A stretch of DNA of 64,000 nucleotides from Neorhizobium alkalisoli (GCF_007829835.1 NZ_VIWP01000005.1:486321-550320), one strand, 5' to 3'; counted from the stretch's first letter, positions 8,396-17,705 are shown. Numbers and translations: made by a program. The notes: generated by a model not told the origin, from the letters alone.

Positions 8396-10375
8396 TCAAA
8401 GGCTGCTTGCGGCGGCCTCCAGCCGCTGACGCGCGGCGTCAACGGCAGTCTTGCCGGCCTCCACCCGCGGAAAACCTTCCGGCAGTTCCGCAAGCACGGC
8501 ATCAAAGATTTCACGGCGGCGGCGCTGGCGCACGGCGCCCGGCAATGCCACCAGCGAACGGTTGAGGCTGTCCATGACACTGGCCGGAAAGGCCTGGTCC
8601 CAGCGCTCACGTTCGACGCCCTGGGCATTGGCCGAGGTGCTGGCCGTCATGCCCTTGCGCAGGCTTTCGGTCTTTGCTGCATCCACGGCACCATCGACGA
8701 TTGCAACGCCGTATTCGCTTTCAGCCGCTTCCGCAGTGACAAAACCGTTGGCGACATCCTTCAGCACGGCCTGCGGATCACGCGCGGCAGGATCACCCCA
8801 GCCACCGGCGCCCGGCGTCAGGAAGGTCACCGTGTCGCCGGCATTGACGGTCAGGACATCGATCTTGCCGAGATGTTTTTCGCGCTCCGTGCCACGGTTG
8901 AGAATGAGCTGCCCCGGCATGCCGGGCTTGCCGCCATTCGAACCCCAGGGCCGGAACAGCAGCCGCTCGAGACCGCGTCCGAGAACATTGCTGTCGTCGG
9001 TCAGCACGCGGAACGTCAGTTCCATGCCGCAGCCGCCACGCCACTGGCCGGCGCCGCCGGAATTGGGACGCAGCGCATAGGTGGAGATCTCGATGCCGAG
9101 CTCGGCTTCCACCGTCTCCACCGGGTTGTTCGCAAGGTTGGAAATGCCGCTGTCGCGACCATCGATGCCGTCGCGGCCCTTGCGCGCGCCGGTTCCGCCG
9201 ATCATCGGCTCGATGACCTGCACGCGACGACCGCCATGGCCATCCGGCTCGGCCATGACAACCGGAATGACCGTGCCGGACGATGCAGCCGGCATGACAT
9301 CCGGGAGAGCCTTGCCGAAAGCGCCGTTCAACACGTCGTTGACGCGGATCGCTGCCGCATGGCGAACGCCGACAGCAGCCGGCTCCTGCGGATTGACGAG
9401 ACTGCCTTCCGGCGCAGTGATCTTAACCGGCGCCAGCATGCCGACATTGAGCGGCGTCGTCGGATCAAGCGTATTGACCAGCGCCAGAACACGCAGCGTC
9501 AGCCAGGCATGCGGCCGGCCGCGCGAAGGAATATTCATCGCGGTCGAAACCTGCGGATCGGTGCCGGTGAAATCGAGATGCACTTCACCATCGGCAAACG
9601 TCGCGGAAAGCGCAACGCGCACCGGCAGGCGGGTGGCAGCATCGTCATCGAGATAGTCGGCAAAGCTGTAGGTGCCGGCCGGAACGCGCTTCAGCACCGT
9701 GCGCGCCTTTTCGGCCGAGTAGGCAACCAGATCGACGGCGGCGGTCGACACCGTTTCGGCGCCGTGCTGCGAAATCGTCTGCTCCAGACGACGGCGGCCG
9801 GCGGCAAGGGCTGCCAGCATCGCGCGGATATCGCCCATATTGGCGTCAGGCGTGCGGCTGTTGGCATTGAGGAAGAGCGCGACGTCGGGGTTCATCTCCC
9901 CCTTCTTCATCAGCTTGACCGGCGGAATACGCAGGCCTTCCTGGAAAATTTCCGTATTGACCGGCGAGATACTCGACGGCACGCGTCCGCCGACATCCGA
10001 GCAATGCACGAAGCACCAGCCGTAAGCGACGATCTTGCCGTCATGGAAGTAGGGCTCAATCATGTGCAGGTCGGGCAGATGCGTCGCGAGACCTTCGGAG
10101 CGATAGGGATCGTTGGTGAGGATGACATCGCCCGGTTCAAGCGGGCCGACCGCCGCGATCGCCGGTGCGCATTCGAGGCCGACGAAGCCGGAAACGCCGA
10201 TCGAGCGCGGATAGGCGAAGAAGCGGCCATCGAGACCGGCGAGCGCGCAGGCGAAATCGGCCGTTTCCTTGACATAGAGCGTGCGGCCGGTGCGCTGCAG
10301 CGTCAAGCACATTTCCTCGCTGACGGCGGCAAGCTTGTTGCCAAGGATGGCGAGCGTGACGGGATCAAGCTTCAT
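8396..10375 (-). CDS. Hydantoinase B/oxoprolinase subunit with C-terminal extension
   Basis: A 659-residue HyuB-like protein. The N-terminal region MKLDPVTLAILGNKLAAVSEE and the segment GDVILTNDPYRSEGLATHLPD (residues ~90-110) are family signatures, and the family normally ends soon after the Gly-rich LTPGAGGWGDP (~520). Here about 130 further residues follow, rich in Ala, Glu and Arg, with no domain I recognise. HyuA/HyuB complexes use ATP to open cyclic amides such as hydantoins or 5-oxoproline. The start overlaps the hyuA stop (TAATG). The second HyuB in the window (33649) has 559 residues and lacks this tail, so the extension is specific to this copy. Confidence 0.88.
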   Translation of the reverse strand: MKLDPVTLAILGNKLAAVSEEMCLTLQRTGRTLYVKETADFACALAGLDGRFFAYPRSIGVSGFVGLECAPAIAAVGPLEPGDVILTNDPYRSEGLATHLPDLHMIEPYFHDGKIVAYGWCFVHCSDVGGRVPSSISPVNTEIFQEGLRIPPVKLMKKGEMNPDVALFLNANSRTPDANMGDIRAMLAALAAGRRRLEQTISQHGAETVSTAAVDLVAYSAEKARTVLKRVPAGTYSFADYLDDDAATRLPVRVALSATFADGEVHLDFTGTDPQVSTAMNIPSRGRPHAWLTLRVLALVNTLDPTTPLNVGMLAPVKITAPEGSLVNPQEPAAVGVRHAAAIRVNDVLNGAFGKALPDVMPAASSGTVIPVVMAEPDGHGGRRVQVIEPMIGGTGARKGRDGIDGRDSGISNLANNPVETVEAELGIEISTYALRPNSGGAGQWRGGCGMELTFRVLTDDSNVLGRGLERLLFRPWGSNGGKPGMPGQLILNRGTEREKHLGKIDVLTVNAGDTVTFLTPGAGGWGDPAARDPQAVLKDVANGFVTAEAAESEYGVAIVDGAVDAAKTESLRKGMTASTSANAQGVERERWDQAFPASVMDSLNRSLVALPGAVRQRRRREIFDAVLAELPEGFPRVEAGKTAVDAARQRLEAAASSL

Positions 10376-12429
10376 TACGCGGTTCTTTCGAGATGAAGGT
10401 TACCAAGGACATCGGCGCGGGCCGACCAGCCGGGCAGAAGCACCGTCGTCGTATCATCCTGTTCGATGATCGCCGGACCGCTGATCCGGTCGCCGGCACC
10501 GAGCGCACTGCGGTCATAAACGCCAGCCGAAACCCATTTGCCGGAGCGGAAGATCGGGCGTTCGCCCTTGGGCGAAGGCGTACCGCTGCCGGCTGCGATT
10601 TCCGGCTGGGTGATGTTTTCGGTCACGCCAACGACGGCGAGACGTACGGTGCCGAGCTCGACTTCCGTCTGCGTATCGCGAAAGCCGTAGATGCGCTCGT
10701 GTTCGAGATGGAAGGCTTCGGCGATCGAGGCCGCGTCACGGCAGTTTTCGTCCAGCTTGACGCGTAGCTCATAAGCCTGGCCGGCATAACGCATGTCGGC
10801 CCCGCGTTCGAAGCGACGGGTCTGGCTGGTTTCGCCTTCGCGGTCGAGCCAGGCGCTGCCTTCGTCTTCCAGTTCCTTCATGACGTCGAGCATCAGCGCG
10901 GCAGTCGTCTCATCGACAGCACGGCGGATACTGCGCACGAAATCACGGCGCAGGTCGGCGGCCGCAGCGCCGAGCGCGCAGAACGTGCCGGCCGCCGGCG
11001 GAATGACGACGCGGCCGATACCCGCTTCTGCGGCGAGAAGATTGGCATGCGTCGGGCCGGCACCGCCAAACGGAACAAGTGCGAAAGAGGCTGGGTCGAG
11101 GCCACGCGAGGCCAGCGTCTTGTAAAGTTCGGTCGCCATGCCGGCGGTCGTCACGGCAAGCGCGCCTTCGGCAGCCAGCGCCGCGCCATCTTCGCCCTTG
11201 AGACCAATACGCTCACCGACTTCGGCAAGGGCTGTGCGCGCCGCATCGATATCGAGCTTCATGCGGCCGCCGAGGAAACCGGCCGGATCGATATAGCCAA
11301 GCGCCAGATAGCAATCGGTAACAGCCGGCTGCGTGCCGCCGCGACCGTAGGAAACCGGGCCGGGCATAGCGCCGGCGCTCTGCGGGCCGACCTTTAGAAG
11401 ACCATGCGCATCGACCCAGACGATCGAGCCACCACCGGCACCGATCGCCGAGACATCGACGACGGGCAGCACGAGCGGCAGGCCGCCGATATCGGTGCGC
11501 GTTGCGAGTTCAGCAGAACCAGCTTGCGCGACGGCGATATCCGAAGACGTGCCGCCCATATCGAAGGTGATGATCGACTTGACGTCCGCGGCTTCCGCCA
11601 GACGCGCCGCCGCCATGACGCCCGAAGCCGGGCCGGACAGAATGGTTTCGACCGGCCGCTCGTCCGCCGAAACGAGACTGAGCGAACCACCGTTCGACGC
11701 CGTCACCAGGATCGGAGCCACGACGCCGTCCCGCTCCAGCCCCTTCTTGAGGCCGGCGAAATAACGCTGCATCAGCGGCTGGATATAGGCATTGAGGCAG
11801 GCGACCAGCGTGCGCTCATATTCGCGGATTTCCGGCCAGATCGCCGCGGCGGAGGTGATTGAAAGACCACCCGCCTTTTCGGACAGCGTCTTTGCCATGC
11901 CGATCTCAACCGAAGGCGTCGTATAGCCGTTGATCAGCACGAGGGCAGCAGCATCAACGCCAAGCGCCTTGAGTTCGGCGGCGACGCGATCAAGCTCGGC
12001 ATCATCGGCGGCCTTGCTGACTTCGCCCGAGGCCGAGAGACGCGCATCGACCTCGACGATCCGCAGGCGCGGAACGAGCGGCTCTTCCTTGCTCGCATGG
12101 AAATCGAAGGAAGACGGCATGCGGCTGCGGGCGATTTCGAGAATGTCGCGATAACCCTTGCTGACGACGAGTGCGATCGTGGCGCCGCGGCGCTGAATGA
12201 TCGCGTTGAGCCCGATCGTCGTGCCATGCATCAGCGTGCCGACATCACTGGACGTCATGCCCGCCTTCTTCAACAGCGACTGCAAACCTTCTATCAGGGC
12301 GCGCGACGGTTCGTCCGGCGTCGACGGTTCCTTGTAATAGGTCAGGCTGCCGTCATTCGGATTGGAGAGGACGAAATCTGTAAAAGTCCCGCCGACGTCG
12401 ATCCCGATGCGCGCACCGCTTTTCTGCAT
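10375..12429 (-). CDS. Hydantoinase A/oxoprolinase ATP-binding subunit
   Basis: A 684-residue HyuA-type subunit. It carries the ASKHA phosphate-binding motif GIDVGGTFTDFVL near residues 7-19, the second phosphate region ITFDMGGTSSDIAV (~280-293), and FGGAGPTHANLLA near 455. This subunit binds ATP and activates the cyclic amide, while HyuB completes hydrolysis. I begin at the ATG at 12429 (MQKSGARIG); an in-frame TTG five codons upstream is less likely. It follows the ABC ATPase gene by 16 bases and overlaps hyuB, so import and ring opening are expressed together. Oxoprolinase, hydantoinase or acetone-carboxylase-like activity cannot be separated by sequence alone. Confidence 0.88.
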   Translation of the reverse strand: MQKSGARIGIDVGGTFTDFVLSNPNDGSLTYYKEPSTPDEPSRALIEGLQSLLKKAGMTSSDVGTLMHGTTIGLNAIIQRRGATIALVVSKGYRDILEIARSRMPSSFDFHASKEEPLVPRLRIVEVDARLSASGEVSKAADDAELDRVAAELKALGVDAAALVLINGYTTPSVEIGMAKTLSEKAGGLSITSAAAIWPEIREYERTLVACLNAYIQPLMQRYFAGLKKGLERDGVVAPILVTASNGGSLSLVSADERPVETILSGPASGVMAAARLAEAADVKSIITFDMGGTSSDIAVAQAGSAELATRTDIGGLPLVLPVVDVSAIGAGGGSIVWVDAHGLLKVGPQSAGAMPGPVSYGRGGTQPAVTDCYLALGYIDPAGFLGGRMKLDIDAARTALAEVGERIGLKGEDGAALAAEGALAVTTAGMATELYKTLASRGLDPASFALVPFGGAGPTHANLLAAEAGIGRVVIPPAAGTFCALGAAAADLRRDFVRSIRRAVDETTAALMLDVMKELEDEGSAWLDREGETSQTRRFERGADMRYAGQAYELRVKLDENCRDAASIAEAFHLEHERIYGFRDTQTEVELGTVRLAVVGVTENITQPEIAAGSGTPSPKGERPIFRSGKWVSAGVYDRSALGAGDRISGPAIIEQDDTTTVLLPGWSARADVLGNLHLERTA

Positions 12430-12445
12430 GATCGTCACTTTCAAA

Positions 12446-13543
12446 TTACTCCGCGCTCACGATGACGCCGTCCTGCGGCGCCCAGTCGAGCGTCACGGCC
12501 TGGCCGAGATGATAGGTGGTCGAGCCGAGCGGCCCGTCGGCCTGCCGGTAAACGAAGAGTTCGCGGCCAAGCGCCGGCACTTCGACCTGGTAGGCCGCAT
12601 AATTTCCGCGAAACACCGCGCCGACGATACGCGCCGCAAGCCCGGCCGATGCCTCGCCGGGCGTCAGCGCCATGCGTTCCGGGCGAACCGAGAGAAGCAG
12701 AGACTGGCCGGCCTTCTGCGGCTCGGGGAGATGCAGGTTGACCGGCCCTTGAGGTCCGGACGCAACGAGGCTTGCGCCATCATCGCTCACGCGGCCTTCG
12801 AATATGTTCGAGGTTCCCAGAAACTCCGCGACGAAACGGCTTTTCGGCCGGTCGTAGATATCGGCCGGCGCGCCGATCTGCAGGATCCGGCCACCATTCA
12901 TGACCGCGACCTTGTCGGCCATCGACATGGCCTCTTCCTGGTCATGCGTCACGAGAAGAGCAGTGATGCCGAGACGCTGCTGCATGCCGCGGATCTCGAA
13001 CTGCATGCTTTCACGCAGCGACTTGTCGAGCGCGCCGAGCGGTTCATCGAGCAGCAGAACCTTGGGATTGACGACGAGCGAACGCGCCAGCGCGACACGC
13101 TGCTGCTGTCCACCCGATAGCTTTGACGGATAGACATCGCCCCTGCCCTCCAGCTGCACGAGGTCGAGCATTTCATTGATTTTCGCGTCGCGAGCAGATT
13201 TCGCCATGCCGGCCATGCGCAGGCCGAAACCGATATTTTCGGCGACCGTACGGTGCGGGAAAAGGCTGTAGTTCTGGAACACCATGCCGAGCCGGCGCTT
13301 GTGCGGCGGCAGCGTGGAAATTTCCTCGCCGTCGATCTGCACCTTCCCGGAATCCGGTGTCTCGAAACCTGCGACCATGCGCAGGGTCGTCGTCTTGCCG
13401 CAACCAGACGGGCCGAGCAATGCGACGAGCTCACCGCCATTCACATGCAGATCCAGATTCCTGACGGCTGCGACCTTGCCATAGGATTTATGGATCCCCT
13501 TCAGCAGAAGCCCTTTTCCAACCGCCTGTTCCACTACCGTCAT
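12446..13543 (-). CDS. ABC transporter ATP-binding protein, PotA/CysA class
   Basis: The 365-residue ATPase has all canonical motifs: Walker A GPSGCGKTT (~44-52), Q-loop FQNYS (~89-93), signature LSGGQQQRVALAR (~142-154), Walker B VLLLDEP (~162-168) and switch VTHD (~196-199). A C-terminal TOBE regulatory domain follows (~280-360). It is the first gene of the catabolic operon running to 1782, and the promoter and LacI-type operator at 13606-13643 lie directly upstream. It energises import by the permeases at 5568 and 6369 with the binding protein at 7292. Having the ATPase gene first and separated from its permeases by hyuAB is unusual and shows the operon is one unit. Confidence 0.9.
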   Translation of the reverse strand: MTVVEQAVGKGLLLKGIHKSYGKVAAVRNLDLHVNGGELVALLGPSGCGKTTTLRMVAGFETPDSGKVQIDGEEISTLPPHKRRLGMVFQNYSLFPHRTVAENIGFGLRMAGMAKSARDAKINEMLDLVQLEGRGDVYPSKLSGGQQQRVALARSLVVNPKVLLLDEPLGALDKSLRESMQFEIRGMQQRLGITALLVTHDQEEAMSMADKVAVMNGGRILQIGAPADIYDRPKSRFVAEFLGTSNIFEGRVSDDGASLVASGPQGPVNLHLPEPQKAGQSLLLSVRPERMALTPGEASAGLAARIVGAVFRGNYAAYQVEVPALGRELFVYRQADGPLGSTTYHLGQAVTLDWAPQDGVIVSAE

Positions 13544-13605
13544 GAATAGTTCCCGAGCTTGCGCCTTCAGATGGTGAACCGAAAAGATATGTTCCCATCG
13601 GCGTT

Positions 13606-13619
13606 TTGTAGCGCTACAA
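13606..13619. promoter_or_regulatory. LacI-type operator palindrome
   Basis: TTGTAGCGCTACAA is a perfect 14-bp palindrome with a central CG step, as in LacI/GalR-family operators. It lies between the divergent ABC ATPase gene and the LacI-family gene, and overlaps the -10 box of the minus-strand promoter, so binding should block transcription. No second copy was seen in the window. Confidence 0.8.
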
Positions 13620-13643
13620 TATTCTGTGTCTGACTTCTGTCAA
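13616..13643 (-). promoter_or_regulatory. Sigma-70 promoter of the HyuAB/Pot operon
   Basis: On the minus strand a perfect -35 box TTGACA (13638-13643) is followed, 16 bases on, by TATTGT (13616-13621), which overlaps the LacI-type palindrome. It lies about 73 bases upstream of the ATG at 13543 and drives the operon down to 1782. Confidence 0.6.
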
Positions 13644-13728
13644 GGATTGCTTTTCTCATTTTGCCGTCATTTATAGCAGTGCGTATTTCGTAATCATTCC
13701 GCTGTAGAATTAAGCTTAAGGTCACCTC

Positions 13729-14739
13729 ATGACGAAGCTTCGATCCGACGAAACAGTCACTATGCAGTCGGTTGCAGTTGCAGCCGGCGTGTCACCGATG
13801 ACAGTCTCCAACACGTTCCGTTATCCCGAACGGGTTCAGGAAGAAACGCGCCAGCGCGTGCTCAAGATCGCCGCCGAACTCGGCTATATTCCGAACCACG
13901 CGGCCGGCAATCTCGCCTCGGGCCAGAGCCGCGTTATCGGCGCCGTCATCCCCTCGATCAAGAACTCGAGCTTCTATAACTACGTACGTGGCATGCAGGA
14001 TCATGTTGCGACCGAAGGATATCAGCTTATTCTGAAATTGGCAGATACGCTGAGCCAGGAAGCCTCCGCCATTCGCACCTTCGTCGGGCTGCGTGTCGCC
14101 GGCATTGCCCTTGTGGGCGACGAGCACGAGAGCGATGTCAAAACCCTGTTGCGCAAGACGGGCGTGCCGGTCGTCGAATCCTGGGTGCACGAAAACCCGT
14201 TCGATATGGCGGTCGGTTATTCCACTTCAGACGCGACCCGCGTAATCACCGAACTCCTGATCGAGCGCGGATATCGGCGGATCGGCTTTGTCGGTTACCA
14301 GGGCGATGTCTCCAGCCGCTTCACCGAACGTGTCCCGACCTTCAAACAGAGCATGGAAAAAGCAGGGCTCGACAGCTATCGGATTTTCCTCGTCGATCAG
14401 GCGGATGGTTTTGGCGCCGGGCCCAAAGCGCTGGAAGGGCTTTGCGCGATCGACCCCGATCTCGATGCCATCGTCTGCCCGACGGATATCGTTGCGGCCG
14501 GCGTTCTGTTCGAATGCGGCCGCCGCGGCTGGAAAGTGCCGGAACGCCTGGCCATCGCCGGATGGGGTGATTACGAAATTGCCTCCGAGATCACTCCCGG
14601 CCTGACCACCGTGCAGCCCCACAGCTATGAGATGGGCCAGCGCGCCATGTCGCTGATCATCGAGCGCGCCGCCGGTAGTGGCGCCACGGGCATGATGGTG
14701 GATACGGGCTTTCACATCGTCAAGCGCGCCAGCGCCTGA
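13729..14739 (+). CDS. LacI-family transcriptional regulator
   Basis: The 336-residue repressor has an N-terminal helix-turn-helix: TMQSVAVAAGVSPMTVSNTF (residues ~11-30), with the hinge-helix region NHAAGNLASGQ (~56-66) that reads the operator centre. A periplasmic-binding-protein-like sensor domain follows, containing IGAVIPSIKNSSF and, later, AIAGWGDYEIASEITPGLTTV. AAGG lies seven bases before the ATG. It is divergent from the HyuAB/Pot operon and lies beside a matching palindrome, so it very likely represses that operon and perhaps itself. The ligand is probably the imported compound or a ring-opened product. It is closest in feel to GntR/gluconate-type LacI proteins, though that alone does not imply a sugar ligand. 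Confidence 0.9.
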   Translation: MTKLRSDETVTMQSVAVAAGVSPMTVSNTFRYPERVQEETRQRVLKIAAELGYIPNHAAGNLASGQSRVIGAVIPSIKNSSFYNYVRGMQDHVATEGYQLILKLADTLSQEASAIRTFVGLRVAGIALVGDEHESDVKTLLRKTGVPVVESWVHENPFDMAVGYSTSDATRVITELLIERGYRRIGFVGYQGDVSSRFTERVPTFKQSMEKAGLDSYRIFLVDQADGFGAGPKALEGLCAIDPDLDAIVCPTDIVAAGVLFECGRRGWKVPERLAIAGWGDYEIASEITPGLTTVQPHSYEMGQRAMSLIIERAAGSGATGMMVDTGFHIVKRASA

Positions 14740-14754
14740 CCGGGACCGTGCGGC

Positions 14755-15237
14755 TCACTTCAGCCGGCGGATATCGACAGCACGATTGTTGATGATCGCT
14801 TCCATCGAGAAGAAACCGGTGACCGTGGCCAGATCAAAATTGGTGACGAGCTTCTGATAGAAGGCATCATAACCGCCCATACCGCGGGTGACGACCTTGA
14901 TGAGGTAATCCCAGTCGCCGCCGATCCGGTAGAAATCAATTACCTCAGGCAAACGCTCGACATGCTCGCGAAAACTGTCGATCCATTCCCTGGAATGGTG
15001 CCGGGTGCGGATCATCACGAAAACCGTCAGATCGAGCCCGAGTGCTGAAAGATCGATATCGCTATGGGCGCCACGGATCATGCCGATCGATGTCAGCCGC
15101 TGCAACCGACGCCAGCAGGCATTTTGGGACAGACCGACCTTTTCGGCGAGGTCCCGTTGCGACAGATGCGCATCGCGTTGCAGCTGCGTCAGGATCTTCA
15201 GATCAAATTCATCGATTTTTTCGACCTTATCTATCAT
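14755..15237 (-). CDS. Lrp/AsnC-family transcriptional regulator
   Basis: A 160-residue feast/famine regulator. The N-terminal winged helix-turn-helix includes IDEFDLKILTQLQRDAHLS and QRDLAEKVGLSQNACWRRL, and the C-terminal RAM ligand domain includes IGGDWDYLIKVVTRGMGGY. I start at the ATG at 15237 (MIDKVEKID); an ATG five codons further upstream is possible, and neither has a clear ribosome site. It is divergent from the sulfur operon at 15335. Some Lrp proteins (DecR/CyuR type) sense cysteine and control cysteine detoxification, which would suit the neighbours. That link is inferred from context only. Confidence 0.88.
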   Translation of the reverse strand: MIDKVEKIDEFDLKILTQLQRDAHLSQRDLAEKVGLSQNACWRRLQRLTSIGMIRGAHSDIDLSALGLDLTVFVMIRTRHHSREWIDSFREHVERLPEVIDFYRIGGDWDYLIKVVTRGMGGYDAFYQKLVTNFDLATVTGFFSMEAIINNRAVDIRRLK

Positions 15238-15334
15238 ATGAAACAAAAACATCAAAAAATGACAGAAAACAAGTGAAGTCTTCCCGCAGGCTGCCGATTA
15301 GATTCGTTGCGACATCCGCAACTGGAGAACCGCC

Positions 15335-16822
15335 GTGCAAACCGCCGCCCGCACCCTGCCGCAAGCCGAGACCAGCCCCCTTTCGCGCTTCCGTGAAAAC
15401 CTGGCCGCGCGGGCCGACCTGATCGGCCATCTCGGCAGCGATCTCATCGGGGCAAAGGCAAGGATCGACGGGCCTTACGGCACAAAGGACCTCGTTTACG
15501 CCGATTACGTCGCGTCGGGCCGGGCTCTGCGGGAAATCGAGCATTTCGTTCTGGAAGACGTGCTTCCCTATTACGCCAACAGCCACACCGAAGCCTCCTA
15601 TTGCGGTGGCTTCATGACCCGCATGCGGCGCGAGGCCCGATCGCTGATTGCAGATTTCTGCGGCGCCGACGACCGCTTCGCCGTCATATTCACCGGCTCG
15701 GGAGCGACATCCGGCATCAATCGGCTCGTCACGCTGTTCGGCATCACCGAAGCGATTGCAGCCGGAAGGCCGGTGCGCGTCATCATCGGCCCCTACGAGC
15801 ACCATTCGAACATTCTTCCCTGGCGCGAAAGCGGCGCCGAGATCATCGAGATCGCGGAAGCAGCAACCGGCGGACCGGATCTTGCTGCGCTCAAAGAGGC
15901 GCTCCGCAATGGCGCACCGGAACTGACCATCTGCAGCCTTTCGGCCGCCTCCAACATCACCGGCATCGTCAGCGATGTCGCCGGCATTACCGAACTGGTC
16001 AAATCATCCGGCGCGAAAATGATCTGGGATTATGCCGGAGCCGGCCCCTATCTGCCGATCGCCATGTGCCCGAAGCCGGGCGTCGAGATCGACGCGATCG
16101 TCACCTCGCCCCACAAGTTCATCGGCGGACCGGGCGCCTCCGGTATTCTCATCCTGCGCCGCGATGCGCTTGCGACCGACAAGCCGTCCTGGCCGGGCGG
16201 CGGCACGGTGAAATTCGTGTCTCCGACGACGCACGACTATAGCGGCAATATCGAAGCCCGTGAGGAGGCAGGCACGCCGAACGTCGTCGGTGATATCCGC
16301 GCAGCGCTCGCCTTCATCGTCAAGGACGCGATCGGCGCCGCCGAGATGAGCCACCGCAACAAGGCCCTCACCGCCCGCGCCTTCGCCGCATGGAAGGACG
16401 TGACCAATCTGGAACTACTCGGCCTGCACGAACCCCACCGCCTACCGATCTTCTCCTTCCGTATCCGGGATGGCAAAGGCGGCTATGTTCACCAGCAGCT
16501 GGTGACGCGGATGCTGAGCGACCGGTTCGGCATCCAGGCGCGCGGCGGTTGTGCCTGCGCCGGCCCTTATGTCCACCGCCTGCTGGACATAGACGAGGAA
16601 CAATCGGAAGATGTGCGCCAGGCCATCCTCGCCGGCGACGAGATCCGGAAGCCGGGCTTCACCCGCCTGAATTTCAGCGTTCTCCTGCCGGAGGCCAAGA
16701 TCGACTTTATTCTTTCCTCGGTGGCCAAGCTCGCCGGGGACGCCACGAATTTTGAGAAGGATTACGATTTCAATCCGGCCCGGGCGATCTTCTTTCCCCG
16801 CGCCGAAAGGGAGATGGCTTAA
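15335..16822 (+). CDS. Class V aminotransferase-fold PLP enzyme (cysteine desulfurase-like)
   Basis: A 495-residue fold-type-I PLP enzyme with a GTG start at 15335; GGAGA lies six bases upstream. The PLP-binding lysine is in TSPHKFIGGPGASG (~251-264), the SxHK motif of SufS/NifS-like enzymes. YEHHSNILPWRESGAEI (~152-168) provides the stacking-His region. A Cys-rich segment, GGCACAGPYVHRLL (~404-417), lies where desulfurases carry the catalytic Cys. Beside a persulfide dioxygenase and a TauE-type exporter, it could release sulfane sulfur from cysteine or a related thiol. Close relatives are mostly annotated only as aminotransferase class V, so desulfurase activity is inferred. Confidence 0.8.
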   Translation: MQTAARTLPQAETSPLSRFRENLAARADLIGHLGSDLIGAKARIDGPYGTKDLVYADYVASGRALREIEHFVLEDVLPYYANSHTEASYCGGFMTRMRREARSLIADFCGADDRFAVIFTGSGATSGINRLVTLFGITEAIAAGRPVRVIIGPYEHHSNILPWRESGAEIIEIAEAATGGPDLAALKEALRNGAPELTICSLSAASNITGIVSDVAGITELVKSSGAKMIWDYAGAGPYLPIAMCPKPGVEIDAIVTSPHKFIGGPGASGILILRRDALATDKPSWPGGGTVKFVSPTTHDYSGNIEAREEAGTPNVVGDIRAALAFIVKDAIGAAEMSHRNKALTARAFAAWKDVTNLELLGLHEPHRLPIFSFRIRDGKGGYVHQQLVTRMLSDRFGIQARGGCACAGPYVHRLLDIDEEQSEDVRQAILAGDEIRKPGFTRLNFSVLLPEAKIDFILSSVAKLAGDATNFEKDYDFNPARAIFFPRAEREMA

Positions 16823-16826
16823 GTCC

Positions 16827-17699
16827 ATGCAGCGCCCCGACGTCTCGGCTTTTTACGACGCCCGCACCGGTTCTCTCCAATATGTCGTCGCCGACCCCGC
16901 GACAAAGAAATGCGCCATCATCGATCCCGTTCTGGATTTCGATGAGAAGTCGGGCTCGACCGCGACAAGGAATGCCGATGCCATTCTGGACCATGTGGCA
17001 GCGAACGGACTGACCGTCGAATGGATCCTCGACACCCATCCCCATGCCGACCATTTTTCCGCCGCCCAGTATCTGAAATCCCGCACCGGTGCACCGACCG
17101 CGATCGGCGAGCATGTCCGAGATGTGCAGACCATCTGGAAGGAAATCTACAACTGGCCTGACTTCGCCTGCGACGGCTCTCAATGGGACCGGCTGTTCGC
17201 CGATGGCGAGACTTTCAGGATCGGTGAACTGGACGTGCGGGTCATGCATTCCCCTGGCCATACACTCGCCTCGATCACCTATGTCGTCGGCGATGCGGCC
17301 TTCATCCACGATACGCTGTTCATGCCCGACAGCGGCTCGGCCCGCGCCGATTTCCCCGGCGGCAGCGCTGCCCGCCTGTGGAATTCGATCGAGGCCATTC
17401 TGACATTGCCGGACGAGACACGCCTTTTCACCGGACATGACTATCAGCCCGGCGGACGCGAGGCGCTCTGGCAATCGACCGTCGCCGAACAGAAGGCCAG
17501 GAACCCGCATGTGCACGGCAAGTCGGCAGAGGATTTCATCAAGCTGCGTGAGGCGCGCGACAGAACCCTGCCCATGCCAAAACTCATCCTGCACGCGCTG
17601 CAGGTCAATATCCGCGGTGGACGACTGCCGGAAGCGGAGACGGACGGTCGCTGTTACCTGAAAATCCCGCTCGATGCCTTGCCGGGTTCGATCTGGTAA
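16827..17699 (+). CDS. MBL-fold persulfide dioxygenase-like hydrolase (ETHE1/Blh type)
   Basis: The 290-residue metallo-beta-lactamase-fold protein contains DTHPHADHFSAAQYL (~69-83), the HxHxDH metal motif. MHSPGHTLASI (~141-151) and FTGHDYQPGGR (~202-212) supply further ligands. This arrangement matches ETHE1/Blh enzymes, mononuclear iron dioxygenases that oxidise glutathione persulfide to sulfite. I start at the ATG at 16827, four bases after the upstream stop, rather than a longer reading inside that gene. In rhizobia, Blh genes often sit with a TauE/SafE-like transporter under BigR; here the transporter follows directly but no BigR gene is present. Likely role: removal of sulfane sulfur as sulfite. 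Confidence 0.85.
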   Translation: MQRPDVSAFYDARTGSLQYVVADPATKKCAIIDPVLDFDEKSGSTATRNADAILDHVAANGLTVEWILDTHPHADHFSAAQYLKSRTGAPTAIGEHVRDVQTIWKEIYNWPDFACDGSQWDRLFADGETFRIGELDVRVMHSPGHTLASITYVVGDAAFIHDTLFMPDSGSARADFPGGSAARLWNSIEAILTLPDETRLFTGHDYQPGGREALWQSTVAEQKARNPHVHGKSAEDFIKLREARDRTLPMPKLILHALQVNIRGGRLPEAETDGRCYLKIPLDALPGSIW

Positions 17700-17705
17700 T
17701 CGCGC

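Noticed and set aside
7205..10396. A plus-strand open frame of over 1000 codons opposite the binding-protein and hyuB genes
   Set aside because: It is a mirror of high-GC coding bias on the opposite strand. The peptide is rich in Arg, His and Asp without domains, while the minus-strand genes have clear family motifs and coupled starts.
5568..13543. Calling the first importer a polyamine transporter
   Set aside because: Motifs show the Pot-type class only. Neighbouring HyuAB, VOC and oxidase genes suggest another N-compound, so I kept the class name without a substrate.
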